Of a stretch of 50,154 nucleotides of DNA, positions 17,883 to 25,813 are shown in pieces (position 1 is the first letter of the stretch; each line of letters starts with the position of its first letter). This DNA comes from JBOGJG01 sp050747825 (lineage in GTDB: Bacteria > Acidobacteriota > UBA6911 > RPQK01 > JBOGJG01), in contig JBOGJG010000212.1 in NCBI GenBank assembly GCA_050747825.1, positions 1 through 50,154 on the forward strand, in the 5' to 3' direction. The notes beneath the pieces were generated by a model. It searched no databases, was not told the origin of the DNA, and saw nothing but the letters and a program-made list of their open reading frames with translations. Made by a program: the position numbers and the translations under genes.

Positions 17883-18587
17883 GAAGGAGTAATTGATGAC
17901 TTTGTCGATTTAATCGATTTCGTAGAGCCGAGAGAATTCTTGAAACATCTTATTAGGCAGAAGAGGGTATACTCAAATAGCCATGGACGTTAGGAATTTT
18001 ATTCGCGGCCGCCCTACAAAATCACGGAGACTGTTTTAGCTCGTATTCTGTACGCACTGGAGGCAGACATTGCCGACGTGTGGCCTGACTGCTGGGGGAC
18101 TCGTCATGACCCGGCGACCTGCACTGTTTGGATGGATCAGTACAATGCGTTTCGCTTTCGGGAGCTTCTGATTCATTGCAAGGTTGTCACCGCCTGTCTT
18201 ATCTTTCAGGCAGGAGATCGCAGTGAGATTCTGGCTCGATACAACCTGACGGATCGACAGGCTGAGCAGCTCCTTTGCAAATTCCTGAAGGATTAAACCG
18301 GTGACGAATGGAAGATCATCTCCAACTGCCGCGGTGCTCTGTCAATCCATCTGCTGCTTGAGCATCCTGAACTGCATCGTGCCCATCAAGCGATCGTCGA
18401 TACGTATCTGGCTCTGTGGCTGGAGCAGAAGTTGCTTTCCTGGTGGCGGCTGTTCGAGACGGCGGATGAGTTCATACCCGGACCAAGCTGGTGGCGGCAT
18501 TATGGTCTCGATTGGCCCGACCCGGTGCTCGAGGCCATGTACCGGGAAAACGCGAAAAGGCTCTTGAACTGGGAAGAAACAGTTTGA
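17883..18587 (+). pseudogene. decayed gene, C-terminus amidohydrolase-like
   Basis: One reading frame stays coding-like for about 235 codons but is broken by a TAG at 17991 and a TAA at 18294. The last part, after the second stop, contains HYGLDWPDP and then YRENAKRLLNW, closely resembling the C-terminal end of amidohydrolase-family TIM barrels (Asp-Trp/Tyr-Pro, then Asn-Ala-x-Arg-Leu-Leu). The earlier part is not recognised. No start with a good ribosome-binding site is seen in that frame. I interpret it as a nonsense-inactivated remnant. It may instead be two small unrelated genes, the first at 18078-18296. Confidence 0.45.
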
Positions 18588-18631
18588 CGGGCAGAGGGTG
18601 GACCGGGAGAGTGCTCGGAGCGCGCCGAGCA

Positions 18632-18750
18632 GTCAGCGGCAAGCTCGCTTCGCTCGCCGTGGCGGGTGGCGGCCAGTGGTCAGCGGTCAGTGGTCAGTGG
18701 TCAGCCGGTCAGCGGTCAGCCGGTCAGCGATCAGTGGTCAGTGGTCAGCT
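18632..18750. repeat. GGTCAGC / GGTCAGTG tandem repeat array with palindrome
   Basis: A GGCAAGCTCGCTTCGCTCGCC-type palindrome (18638-18658) is followed by more than ten degenerate units of GGTCAGC, GGTCAGTG and CCGGTCAGC. The 18588-18887 interval otherwise shows no gene. Unit lengths of 7-10 bp without unique spacers rule out CRISPR. The same units occur at 22491-22733 and 28830-28882. Confidence 0.85.
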
Positions 18751-18887
18751 CGCCCCTATGCGACGATACCCTTAACCACGCGGCCGTGGACGTCCGCAAC
18801 CTCTCCCGGGACGACCTCACGATTTGGTGAAAGCTCTGGAGCCGCTCCCCGGATTTCGCAACCTCTTGTTCGCCTGCCGTAGCGCAT

Positions 18888-19202
18888 TCAGAAAACAGCG
18901 ATTCCTTCCTCTTCAATAATTTTCGCGAGAAAAGCCGTTTTCCCATTCTCGTATTCGTCTTCGGTATAGCAGGCCACGTCCAGTGGTTGAATTCCGATTA
19001 CTTCTCTGATCACCGGTCTGACGAGTCTCTGCCGGTCTGCAAAAGCCATTCCTCTGAAATCATTAGAGATCACAGCAATGTCATAGTCGGAATCAGCCTT
19101 TTCCCGGCCTCTGGCGCGCGATCCGAAAAGCCATACCTTCGTGACCCGGATCTCCCCCGAGAGTTTGTCCCTCACGTCCTTTAGAAGTTGTTCTATACCC
19201 AT
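18888..19202 (-). CDS. MNT-type nucleotidyltransferase (antitoxin of HEPN-MNT pair)
   Basis: A 104-residue minimal nucleotidyltransferase. It carries the polymerase-beta signature LFGSRARG followed by DSDYDIAV (about residues 25-44), with the catalytic Gly-Ser and Asp-x-Asp intact. In HEPN-MNT modules this protein neutralises the HEPN toxin; in studied cases it does so by AMPylating it. The ATG overlaps the last 10 bp of the HEPN gene, giving translational coupling. A free-standing nucleotidyltransferase with another target is possible, but the neighbour makes the pair assignment strong. Confidence 0.88.
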   Translation of the reverse strand: MGIEQLLKDVRDKLSGEIRVTKVWLFGSRARGREKADSDYDIAVISNDFRGMAFADRQRLVRPVIREVIGIQPLDVACYTEDEYENGKTAFLAKIIEEEGIAVF

Positions 19203-19537
19203 TCAAGTATCTCCTCGGCTGCTCTTCGCAAGTCTTCGGCTTCTGCGATCGTTACATCTTCTCCAACGTCCGGATACCTCGTTCGGAAATAGTATGGCGT
19301 AAGGAGATCGCACTGTGCTGCGATTTTCTCGCTGGCACCAGCTTGCTTTGCGAGAACGAAGCAGTCATGGATCTTGGGCAATTCCCGTCGTGTCTGGAGA
19401 ACGGCATATTTAAGCGCCTTTTCGACTGCTTGCTGGTACAGGAAAGCCGCATACGGAGGCTTACCACTTTCCAGATTGAAATTTGCGGTGTCCAGATCCT
19501 GCTCGGCTTTATCCAGCCAGGCCTTAGCTTCTTCCAT
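19193..19537 (-). CDS. HEPN-domain protein (toxin of HEPN-MNT pair)
   Basis: A 114-residue all-helical HEPN protein. Early helices contain WLDKAEQDL and the conserved YQQAVEKALK segment (about residues 34-43). An Arg-x5-His arrangement (RELPKIH, residues 51-57) matches the RNase motif of HEPN toxins. The same frame is open upstream to 20209, but that extension encodes IS3 transposase debris, so the ATG at 19537 is the sensible start. It lacks a good ribosome-binding site, and the IS remnant may have replaced its native promoter. It overlaps the MNT gene by 10 bp. Confidence 0.83.
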   Translation of the reverse strand: MEEAKAWLDKAEQDLDTANFNLESGKPPYAAFLYQQAVEKALKYAVLQTRRELPKIHDCFVLAKQAGASEKIAAQCDLLTPYYFRTRYPDVGEDVTIAEAEDLRRAAEEILEWV

Positions 19538-19708
19538 CCTGACAGGGAAAATAGACCATTTAAAGTTAATCGTCCACTGTGACCGATCAATCCCATGGAC
19601 AGGACCCCGGGCTGACGGGTCGGGCAGAAGAGGATTTTCTAAAGAAGATTTGGTGCGACTGAGAAAAAAGCAATCTCGGAGGCGCACGATGGACGGCCCT
19701 CCAGGATT

Positions 19709-20199
19709 TTCATCTCTGAGCCGTCCGTTAAAGCTCTCGATAAAGGTATTATCCACCGGTTTGCCCGGAGGAATGAAATCCAGCTTGACGCCGTTCAGGT
19801 ACGCCCACGTGTCTGTCTGACGCGACACAAACTCCGATCCATTGTCGACAGTAATGGCCCGCGGCATTCGGCCCTGTTGCCTGCATTCGTCCCGTGCCTC
19901 GATGACCTGTTCCGCTTTTAAGGAGAAGCTGGCTGCCAAGCCAGGCATTCCCGACTGTACAAATCCACGATTGTCAGGATTCGAAATCTGCGTCCGCCCA
20001 CCAGTTGGTCCGAGACAAAGTCCATGCTCCAACGTTGATCCGGTTCCTGGGCTTGCGGCAGCTTGAGGCGCGTTTGAGAAACACACTTCTTTCGCTTCTT
20101 CGTCCGTAACTGAAGTCCCTCCTCCAGCCCTGGTCGCGCCAGCCCCAATATAAACCTCACCCGGATCGAAGCAATTTTGGGACCAAGCCTGATTGCCAA
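19709..20199 (-). mobile_element. IS3-family transposase (OrfB) remnant
   Basis: Two frames joined by a frameshift near 19920 encode parts of an IS3 OrfB integrase core. The first (from 20199) contains QRWSMDFVSD with the first catalytic Asp, then LTIVDLYSRECL. The second contains TVDNGSEF with the second Asp, and NTFIESFNGRLRDE with the catalytic Glu. The sequence then stops matching after RLRDE, so the C-terminal ~60 residues and the right end are missing. OrfA and both inverted repeats are not seen. It is inactive and abuts the HEPN gene. Confidence 0.85.
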
Positions 20200-20267
20200 T
20201 TTTTGACACCTTTTGATCCGAGATGAATCAGAGTTGGTAGAACGAACACTCCAGCAAGGAGGAACTG

Positions 20268-21092
20268 ATGAGAATTAAGCAAAGCTTACACAAATTTGTT
20301 GCCACGGCGATGGTGACGGCCCTGGTCGCGCCAGCCACAATGTCCACGGCATTGGCCCTTCCACTGCTGTTCTTTGCTGATTTGTCGCCCCAGCAGGAGA
20401 TCGAGCTCGGAAGACAGGCAGCGGCACAAGTGGAACGGGAGAAGCCAATTCTACGAGACCGTGGGATAAACAATTATGTTCAGAGCCTCGGAAACAAACT
20501 GGCCCGGAACTCCGGGCGGGAAATCCCCTTTCGTTTTAGAGTCATAAACGAGCGCGACGCTAACGCTTTTGCCCTGCCTGGTGGCTTTATCTATGTCCAT
20601 CGCGGAATCATCGAGTTGTCCAGAAATGAGAGTGAGTTGGCGGGAGTACTGGCACATGAGATCGCTCATGTGTCGGAGCGCCACATTGTCGAGCAGATGA
20701 GGAAAGCTCAGGGGCTGGGGCTGGGACTCGGAATCCTGGACATGATCCTGGGCCGCTCCAGAAACATGGGAGAGCAGATCGGCGCCTTGGTCGCCAATCT
20801 GACCGCTCAGGGAGTTTTCATGAAGTTCAGCCGGGATGCCGAACGGGAGGCTGACCGTGAGGCAGTGCAGATTTTGAGACGCTCCGGTATCAACCCCCAG
20901 GGAATGGTGACTCTCTTCCAGCGCATGGAGGCGCTGCGGCGGCAGAACCCTGGACTGGTCGGAGGTTTCTTCTCTTCACATCCCAGTCTCGGAGAACGGC
21001 AGGAAAATATTTCCGGCCTGCTGCGCTCCAGCGATTCGCGTCTCCGGACCAACAGCAGCAGCTTCAGCCAAGTCCGCAACCGCCTGACCTAG
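20268..21092 (+). CDS. periplasmic M48-family metalloprotease (BepA/LoiP-like)
   Basis: A 274-residue zinc protease. The N-terminus is a signal sequence (about residues 1-30). The zinc motif HEIAH is at 130-134, and the third ligand is the Glu in EREADREA near residue 195. The preceding FALPGGFIYV segment is a hallmark of M48C proteins that act in outer-membrane quality control. A strong AAGGAGG ribosome-binding site lies 6 bp before the ATG. There is no TPR extension, so it is the short type. The TAG stop overlaps the left end of a TA-flanked palindromic element. Confidence 0.93.
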   Translation: MRIKQSLHKFVATAMVTALVAPATMSTALALPLLFFADLSPQQEIELGRQAAAQVEREKPILRDRGINNYVQSLGNKLARNSGREIPFRFRVINERDANAFALPGGFIYVHRGIIELSRNESELAGVLAHEIAHVSERHIVEQMRKAQGLGLGLGILDMILGRSRNMGEQIGALVANLTAQGVFMKFSRDAEREADREAVQILRRSGINPQGMVTLFQRMEALRRQNPGLVGGFFSSHPSLGERQENISGLLRSSDSRLRTNSSSFSQVRNRLT

Positions 21093-21364
21093 CAGCCTGT
21101 GGTAAAAGCCCTGAGGGGTCATGTTAGGGGCGCCGAGGGCTCGGATGCAAGGCCCGGCGACGCCGGCGATGCCGTTGCATCGTCCAGAAGCCGCAACGCC
21201 GCAGACGGGTCCTCGCCGCCCCTAACCCAAAGGGCGCCAGGGGATTGCCGCCGCCGACTGCGTTGTTCGTCGTCGACGATGCTGTAGCATCGCCTTCCTC
21301 CTCGCCTTTCCGGACGACGCCACTTCTCTGGCGCACGGCCCCTCAGGACTTTTACAGGCTGTTA
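21090..21364. mobile_element. TA-flanked palindromic element (MITE-like), 275 bp
   Basis: Imperfect terminal inverted repeats of about 30 bp bound the element. The left end is 21092-21119 and the right end 21339-21362; they match except for a 3-bp insertion and a few substitutions (shared core CAGCCTGT then AAAAG then CCTGAGGGG). A TA dinucleotide lies outside each end, consistent with a TA target duplication. The interior is GC-rich with nested GATGC...GCATC palindromes and no coding capacity. The left TA is part of the M48 stop codon TAG. Identification as a MITE is inference. Confidence 0.55.
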
Positions 21365-21385
21365 TAGCTGCTCTTCTGTTCGGAG

Positions 21386-22167
21386 TTGAGGTGCATGGGA
21401 CCCGAAGCTGGGCTGGACATAGGAGTCAATGTGCAGACTTCCGAAATCAGCAAGATCGGCCTGATACTGATCCTGGCAGGCTATCTCTCCGGCACCGGCG
21501 AAAGTCGCCTGACCCGCGGCCAGTTCCTGAGCATGTGCCTCCTTACGGCTCTGCCGCTCGTCTTGATTATCATTGCAGGGGGATTTGGGCACGGCTCTGG
21601 TGTTTCCTCCCATCCTCTTCGGAATCGCTGTTGTGGCGGGCTTGTCGAACAGAATCCTGATTTGGATCATTATCCTGGCAGTGCTTCTGGCGCCGCTGCG
21701 GTGGTTTTTTCTGGAGGATTATCTCACTGCTGACCGAAGAGTTAGGCTTTCTGGGCACCAGCCTCATTTTGCTCCTGTATCTTTTGATGCTGATGCGCCT
21801 CGTGCGGATTGCCGAAGGTTTTCAGGATCGGGCCGGCATCCTGATCGTGACCGGTGTGGCCGGCCTGATATTTTTTCACGTCGCCATTAATATCGGCATG
21901 GCGCTGGGGATTTTGCCCGCGATCGGAATCCCCTTGCCCCTGATCAGTTACGGTGGGTCTTCCACCCTCACCACTTTCGTGGCGATTGGGCTGGCCTTGA
22001 GTGTTTACTATCGCCGCTTTTTGTTGACTTCATCAAGGAAAAATTCCCGTTACTCCTTTGGTGCCTTCTCCTCTTTGAGTAAAGACTGTGCGCTGGGTCA
22101 GGTCGGTCCTCAGCAGGCGCCGTCATCCCCCTTCTGGCACGATCATTGCTCTATAAACAGCGATTGA
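21386..22167 (+). pseudogene. rodA: decayed rodA-like SEDS glycosyltransferase gene
   Basis: Three frames carry consecutive parts of a RodA/FtsW protein. 21395-21570 encodes SEISKIGLILILAGYLS, like the family's QPSExxK helix. From 21573 another frame gives GDLGTALVFPPILFG and WFFLEDY. From about 21740 a third gives LLTEELGFLG, then the conserved IGIPLPLISYGGSS near 21920-21960. The N-terminal third is missing, the region between WFFLEDY and LTEELG lacks about 80 residues, and at least two frameshifts are needed. The gene cannot make a working cell-wall polymerase, so a functional copy is expected elsewhere in the genome. Confidence 0.85.
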
Positions 22168-22189
22168 GTCGCAAAGGAGGTTCCGTCTT

Positions 22190-22435
22190 ATGGCGACACG
22201 AGAGAGCTATGTGAAAGGTCAGATTAGCTGGTGTTCCTACTTGAAAGAAATGAAGGACCACCTAAAGGAAAGTGAGTATATCAAGAGAGCTCGCCGGAAA
22301 GCGAAGGGGGAAGAACCGATTCATGAAGCCAAGGCTAACATCGTTGAATTGGTCCACAAGGATTGGCCCAGGCGGCCTCAGGCAAGCCTGAAGACTCAAG
22401 AGGAACAGGAAGAGAGAGAGCTCGTCCATCAATAA
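22190..22435 (+). CDS. small charged hypothetical protein
   Basis: An 81-residue hydrophilic protein rich in Lys and Glu and predicted to be helical (segments near residues 15-45 and 66-80), without signal peptide or membrane segment. A strong AAAGGAGG ribosome-binding site precedes the ATG, which is the main reason for calling it a gene. I do not recognise the family; the composition suggests a small nucleic-acid- or protein-binding factor, but no motif proves this. It lies between the rodA remnant and a large inverted repeat array. Confidence 0.6.
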   Translation: MATRESYVKGQISWCSYLKEMKDHLKESEYIKRARRKAKGEEPIHEAKANIVELVHKDWPRRPQASLKTQEEQEERELVHQ

Positions 22436-22490
22436 CCCCATCTCTGAGAGCCGGCTCAAATCAGTACGCAAAAACTCGGCCCATCAAGAG

Positions 22491-22733
22491 CTGATCACGC
22501 TGACCGCTGACCGCTGACCGCTGACCACTGACCACTGACCGCTGACCACTGACCGCTGACCGGGTTTGAGGATGGATTCGGCTTGCCGTAAACAATCTAT
22601 TAGCTTGTCTTGATTCATCTCTCAGCGTGCTTGTCCAGCCGGTCAGCGGTCAGCCGGTTAGCGGTCAGCGGTCAGCCGGTCAGCGGTCAGCCGGTCAGCC
22701 GGTCAGCGGTCAGCGGTCAGCGTGATCAGCGGC
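22491..22733. repeat. large inverted pair of GGTCAGC repeat arrays
   Basis: The left arm (22491-22563) is a run of CTGACCG/CTGACCA units. The right arm (22635-22733) is a run of GGTCAGC/CGGTCAGC units in the opposite sense. The arms are largely complementary around a 71-bp centre, so RNA from either strand could fold into a very long hairpin. It separates the rightward 81-residue gene from the leftward ilvD and may act as a two-way terminator. No gene lies in 22436-22748. Confidence 0.85.
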
Positions 22734-22748
22734 AGGCCGACCGATTTA

Positions 22749-24422
22749 CTAGGAGGTCACTGCGCCTTCAGAGGGGGACGAGACGACACGGGCATACTTG
22801 GCCAGGACCCCGGATTTGTAGCGGGGCTTGGGCGCCTTCCATTGTCTCAGCCGTTTCTGCAGTTCTTTTGGACTCAACTCAATCTGGAGCAGCCGCTTCT
22901 TGACATCCAGAACCACGATGTCTCCATTCTCGACCACAGCCAGAGCGCCGCCCACGGAAGCCTCAGGCGCAATGTGGCCGACCACGAAGCCGTGAGTGGC
23001 GCCCGAAAAACGCCCATCGGTTATCAGAGCCACCTTTTCGCCCAGCCCAGCCCCCATAACTGCGGCCGTGACGGCCAGCATCTCGCGCATTCCGGGGCCG
23101 CCTCTGGGTCCTTCGTAGCGGATGACGATCACATCACCCTCCTTGATCTTCCCCTTCTTCAGGGCGGCAAAGGCGTCTTCCTCCCGGTTGAAAACTTTAG
23201 CCGGACCGCGATGATAAAGCTTGCGGTCACTGGCCAGCTTCATGACGCAGCCTTCGGGGGCCAGGTTGCCTCGCAGGATAATAAGCCCGCCGCTTTTCTT
23301 AAAGGGCGCAGAGGCAGGACGGATCACCTTCTGACCCCGCCTTTCTTTGCCTTTCTCAGCTTCTTCGCCGATCGTCTTGCCGGTCACGGTCAGCGCATCG
23401 GGCTTGATCAAGCCGGCCTCCAGCAGGTGCCGTGCGATCAGCGGCATGCCTCCGGCTTCGTACATATCAGGTCCGGTGAACTGGCCGGAAGGCTTCAGGC
23501 TGGCCAGGACGGGAGTTTTGCGGGAGATGCGGTCAAAGTCATCCATAGACAGCCGCACGCTCGCTTCCCTGGCAATGGCCAGCAGGTGAAGGACGGAGTT
23601 GGTCGATCCACCCGTGGCGATGACTCCGGCAATAGCGTTGAGAAAAGCCTTGCGTGTCAGGATCTGACTTGGACGGATGTTCGCCTTCAAAAGCTTCATG
23701 ATGAGGCGGCCGCTCTCGTAGGCCACTTTCTCCTTTTTTGGATGGATGGCGGGGACGCCGTTAAAGCCCATCGGTGAAATACCCAGCATCTCGAAAGCGG
23801 TAGACATGGTGTTGGCCGTAAACTGGCCGCCGCAGGCTCCCGCTCCGGGACAGGCATGATCTTCAATCCTGCAAAGCTGCTCGTGGCTGAGGCGGCCGGC
23901 GTTGAAAGCGCCGATGCCCTCGTAGACATCCTGAATCGTCAGCTTCTGCCCGTTCAAGATCCCGGGCATGATCGAGCCGCCATAAAGCACAAGTCCGGGA
24001 ATGTCCAGACGCGCCAGAGCCATGGCTGAGGCGGGTGTGGTCTTGTCACAGCCGCTGATCGCAACCAGAGCATCGAAAAGATGTCCCCGGCACACCAACT
24101 CGATCGAGTCGGCGATGACCTCGCGGCTGACCAGGGAAGCTTTCATGCCTTCGGTTCCCATGGCGATTCCATCGGTCACTGAGATGGTGTTGAACTCGAT
24201 GGGTGTGCCGCCGGCTGCTCGAATGCCAGCCATCACTTTTTGAGCCAGGTCCCGGTGGTTGAAATTGCAGGGAGTCACTCCGATCCAGCAATGGCTGACG
24301 CCGACCAGCGGGCGGGTCAGGTCCTCATCGTTGTAGCCAATGGCTTTGAAAAAAGAGCGGGCGCCGGCACGATCAGTGCCGTCCAGAAGGATGCGGCTGT
24401 TTGGCCTCGTGTCCGAAGGCAT
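22749..24422 (-). CDS. ilvD: dihydroxy-acid dehydratase
   Basis: A 557-residue enzyme of valine, leucine and isoleucine synthesis that dehydrates 2,3-dihydroxy acids to 2-keto acids. The iron-sulfur cluster and substrate motifs are present: HCWIGVTPCN near residue 45, SGCDKTTPA near 120, and GAGACGGQFTANTM near 190. The C-terminal GRFSGATHG loop is also seen. I choose the ATG at 24422, preceded by AAAGGAG, over an in-frame start at 24509, since 557 residues is the family's normal length. No other ilv gene is adjacent. Confidence 0.97.
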   Translation of the reverse strand: MPSDTRPNSRILLDGTDRAGARSFFKAIGYNDEDLTRPLVGVSHCWIGVTPCNFNHRDLAQKVMAGIRAAGGTPIEFNTISVTDGIAMGTEGMKASLVSREVIADSIELVCRGHLFDALVAISGCDKTTPASAMALARLDIPGLVLYGGSIMPGILNGQKLTIQDVYEGIGAFNAGRLSHEQLCRIEDHACPGAGACGGQFTANTMSTAFEMLGISPMGFNGVPAIHPKKEKVAYESGRLIMKLLKANIRPSQILTRKAFLNAIAGVIATGGSTNSVLHLLAIAREASVRLSMDDFDRISRKTPVLASLKPSGQFTGPDMYEAGGMPLIARHLLEAGLIKPDALTVTGKTIGEEAEKGKERRGQKVIRPASAPFKKSGGLIILRGNLAPEGCVMKLASDRKLYHRGPAKVFNREEDAFAALKKGKIKEGDVIVIRYEGPRGGPGMREMLAVTAAVMGAGLGEKVALITDGRFSGATHGFVVGHIAPEASVGGALAVVENGDIVVLDVKKRLLQIELSPKELQKRLRQWKAPKPRYKSGVLAKYARVVSSPSEGAVTS

Positions 24423-24450
24423 ATTTACTCCTTTCAATTCAATGCTGTTC

Positions 24451-24472
24451 AATTCGTGTGATTCGTTGGCCG
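24451..24472. repeat. ATTCGTGTGATTCGTTGGC short repeat
   Basis: This 19-20 bp sequence lies in the leader of ilvD. Near-identical copies lie at 37061-37086, on the start codon of the metallophosphoesterase, and at 43961-43987, at the start of the HAD gene. Confidence 0.6.
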
Positions 24473-24582
24473 GATTCTGAAGTTCCCGCGTCACTGAATC
24501 CTCACGCAAAAACCGCTGGATTATATCGCACCTGACCTTATTCCACTATGGGAGCTCCCTTGCCCTCCTCACCGGCCAGCGT

Positions 24583-24871
24583 TTATTTGAGATCATTCTG
24601 TTCGGTCATGGGTCCCGTCTCATGAGTCCAGGCCGTATCTATGGGGCCGGGACGGAGGCAATTGGCGCGAATCCCATATTTTGCCTGCTCGACTGCCACG
24701 CCCCTCATGAAGGCGTGCAGCCAGCCGTTGGTCCCTCCGCTGCCGGATCATCCGGCAGTCCGTTACCACGACCTTGCAGCCGTGAGTTGCACATTTATGC
24801 GCGATAGCCTCGCCGATTCCTGTCCCCGGGCCCTTGGTAATCGCTACTTTCCCTTCCGGCCTTCTTGGCAT
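24583..24871 (-). pseudogene. short-chain dehydrogenase/reductase remnant
   Basis: The 5' part (from an ATG at 24871 with a GGGGA ribosome-binding site) encodes the start of an SDR: EGKVAITKGPGTGIGEAIA, the NAD(P)-binding loop, then KVVVTD. After about 40 codons the frame changes, and the next recognisable piece is EQAKYGIRANCLRPGPIDT, a segment normally about 100 residues further on, ending in a stop at 24583. The catalytic Tyr-x3-Lys region is deleted, so no active enzyme can result. It is divergent from the OpuC-type transporter genes. Confidence 0.85.
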
Positions 24872-25028
24872 GTTTCCCCTTTTTCCGTCAAAATACCGGA
24901 GAAGGGCAGAAGATAAAAGGCTCGGTTGCCTGGTGGCGGCGCTGGTTTTTGCGTTTTTCGCGGCCCCGACCGAACCGCCACGCTCACCCATGCCTGGACT
25001 CTTGGTTCCTGGTAAACTACGGCCTTCC

Positions 25029-25772
25029 ATGTCCACTCCTGCCATCGAGTACGTCAACACCTCCTATCACGTGAACGGCCTTTCTGTGGTAGCCGGCCTG
25101 GAGTTGACGGTCCAACAGGGCGAGACCTGTGTGCTGTTGGGCAGGAGCGGCAGCGGCAAGACCACTGCTCTGAAGCTGGCCAATCGACTGCTTGAAGCCA
25201 GCGGCGGGGTGGTCAAAATCCAGGGGAAGAGCACGCTCTCATGGGATCCGATCAGGCTGCGCCGGCATATTGGTTATGTCATTCAGGAAATCGGACTTTT
25301 CCCCCACCTGACTGTGGAAGGAAACGTGAGCTTGATTCCTTCCCTGGAACGTTGGAAGCCGGAACGCACGCGGGATCGAGTTCGAGAGTTGCTGAGGCTG
25401 GTGAGCCTGGATCCCGATCAGTTCACCGGGCGCTATCCCTCTGAGCTCTCGGGAGGACAGCGACAGCGAGTCGGAGTGGCCAGGGCGCTGGCCATTGATC
25501 CGCCCATCCTGCTGATGGATGAGCCTTTCGGCGCCCTGGATCCGCTGACCCGCAGGGATCTCCAGCAGGAATTCAAGGAGCTTCAAGAGCGACTGAACAA
25601 GACGATTCTGTTCGTCACTCACGATCTGGATGAAGCGCTCTTACTGGCCTCTCGCATTGGAGTCATGGAGACGGGGAGCCTCATCTTCAAGGGCAGCGCC
25701 GGCGAGCTCATGAAGTCGCCGGACCCCAGGGTACAGGCCTTCTGTCAAGTGTCAGGCAGGCCTGAGGCTTGA
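25029..25772 (+). CDS. opuCA: osmoprotectant ABC transporter, ATP-binding protein
   Basis: A 247-residue ABC ATPase. Walker A is GRSGSGKTT (about residue 36), the signature is LSGGQRQRVG (near 140), Walker B is ILLMDEPFGALD (near 160), and the switch His lies in FVTHDLDEA. It is of the OpuC/ProV type but lacks the C-terminal CBS domains of many glycine-betaine ATPases, so osmotic gating by CBS is absent. It heads a three-gene import operon. The last codons fall in an AGGCCTGAG repeat. The frame is open upstream to 24834, but the ATG at 25029 fits the family start. Confidence 0.92.
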   Translation: MSTPAIEYVNTSYHVNGLSVVAGLELTVQQGETCVLLGRSGSGKTTALKLANRLLEASGGVVKIQGKSTLSWDPIRLRRHIGYVIQEIGLFPHLTVEGNVSLIPSLERWKPERTRDRVRELLRLVSLDPDQFTGRYPSELSGGQRQRVGVARALAIDPPILLMDEPFGALDPLTRRDLQQEFKELQERLNKTILFVTHDLDEALLLASRIGVMETGSLIFKGSAGELMKSPDPRVQAFCQVSGRPEA

Positions 25773-25780
25773 GGCCTGAG
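25758..25780. repeat. AGGCCTGAG direct repeat at the opuCA 3' end
   Basis: Two copies of AGGCCTGAG, 14 bp apart, span the stop codon of the ATPase gene and supply its last residues. A similar GGCCTCAGGCC sequence begins the window at position 1. Confidence 0.5.
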
Positions 25781-25813
25781 CTATAAGAAACCAAGAAACT
25801 AACAAACCAACAA

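Noticed and set aside
19193..20209. A single 338-residue gene spanning the transposase region and HEPN domain
   Set aside because: The N-terminal half is out of frame with the transposase start and then encodes truncated IS3 sequence; HEPN begins naturally at 19537.
18632..22733. Possible CRISPR arrays
   Set aside because: Units are 7-10 bp, degenerate and directly abutting, with no unique spacers of 30-40 bp and no cas genes nearby.
22722..23777. 351-codon open frame on the plus strand
   Set aside because: It is antisense to ilvD and begins inside a repeat array.
24834..25028. N-terminal extension of the OpuC-type ATPase
   Set aside because: The upstream codons overlap the antisense SDR remnant and have no family similarity; the ABC domain starts right after the ATG at 25029.
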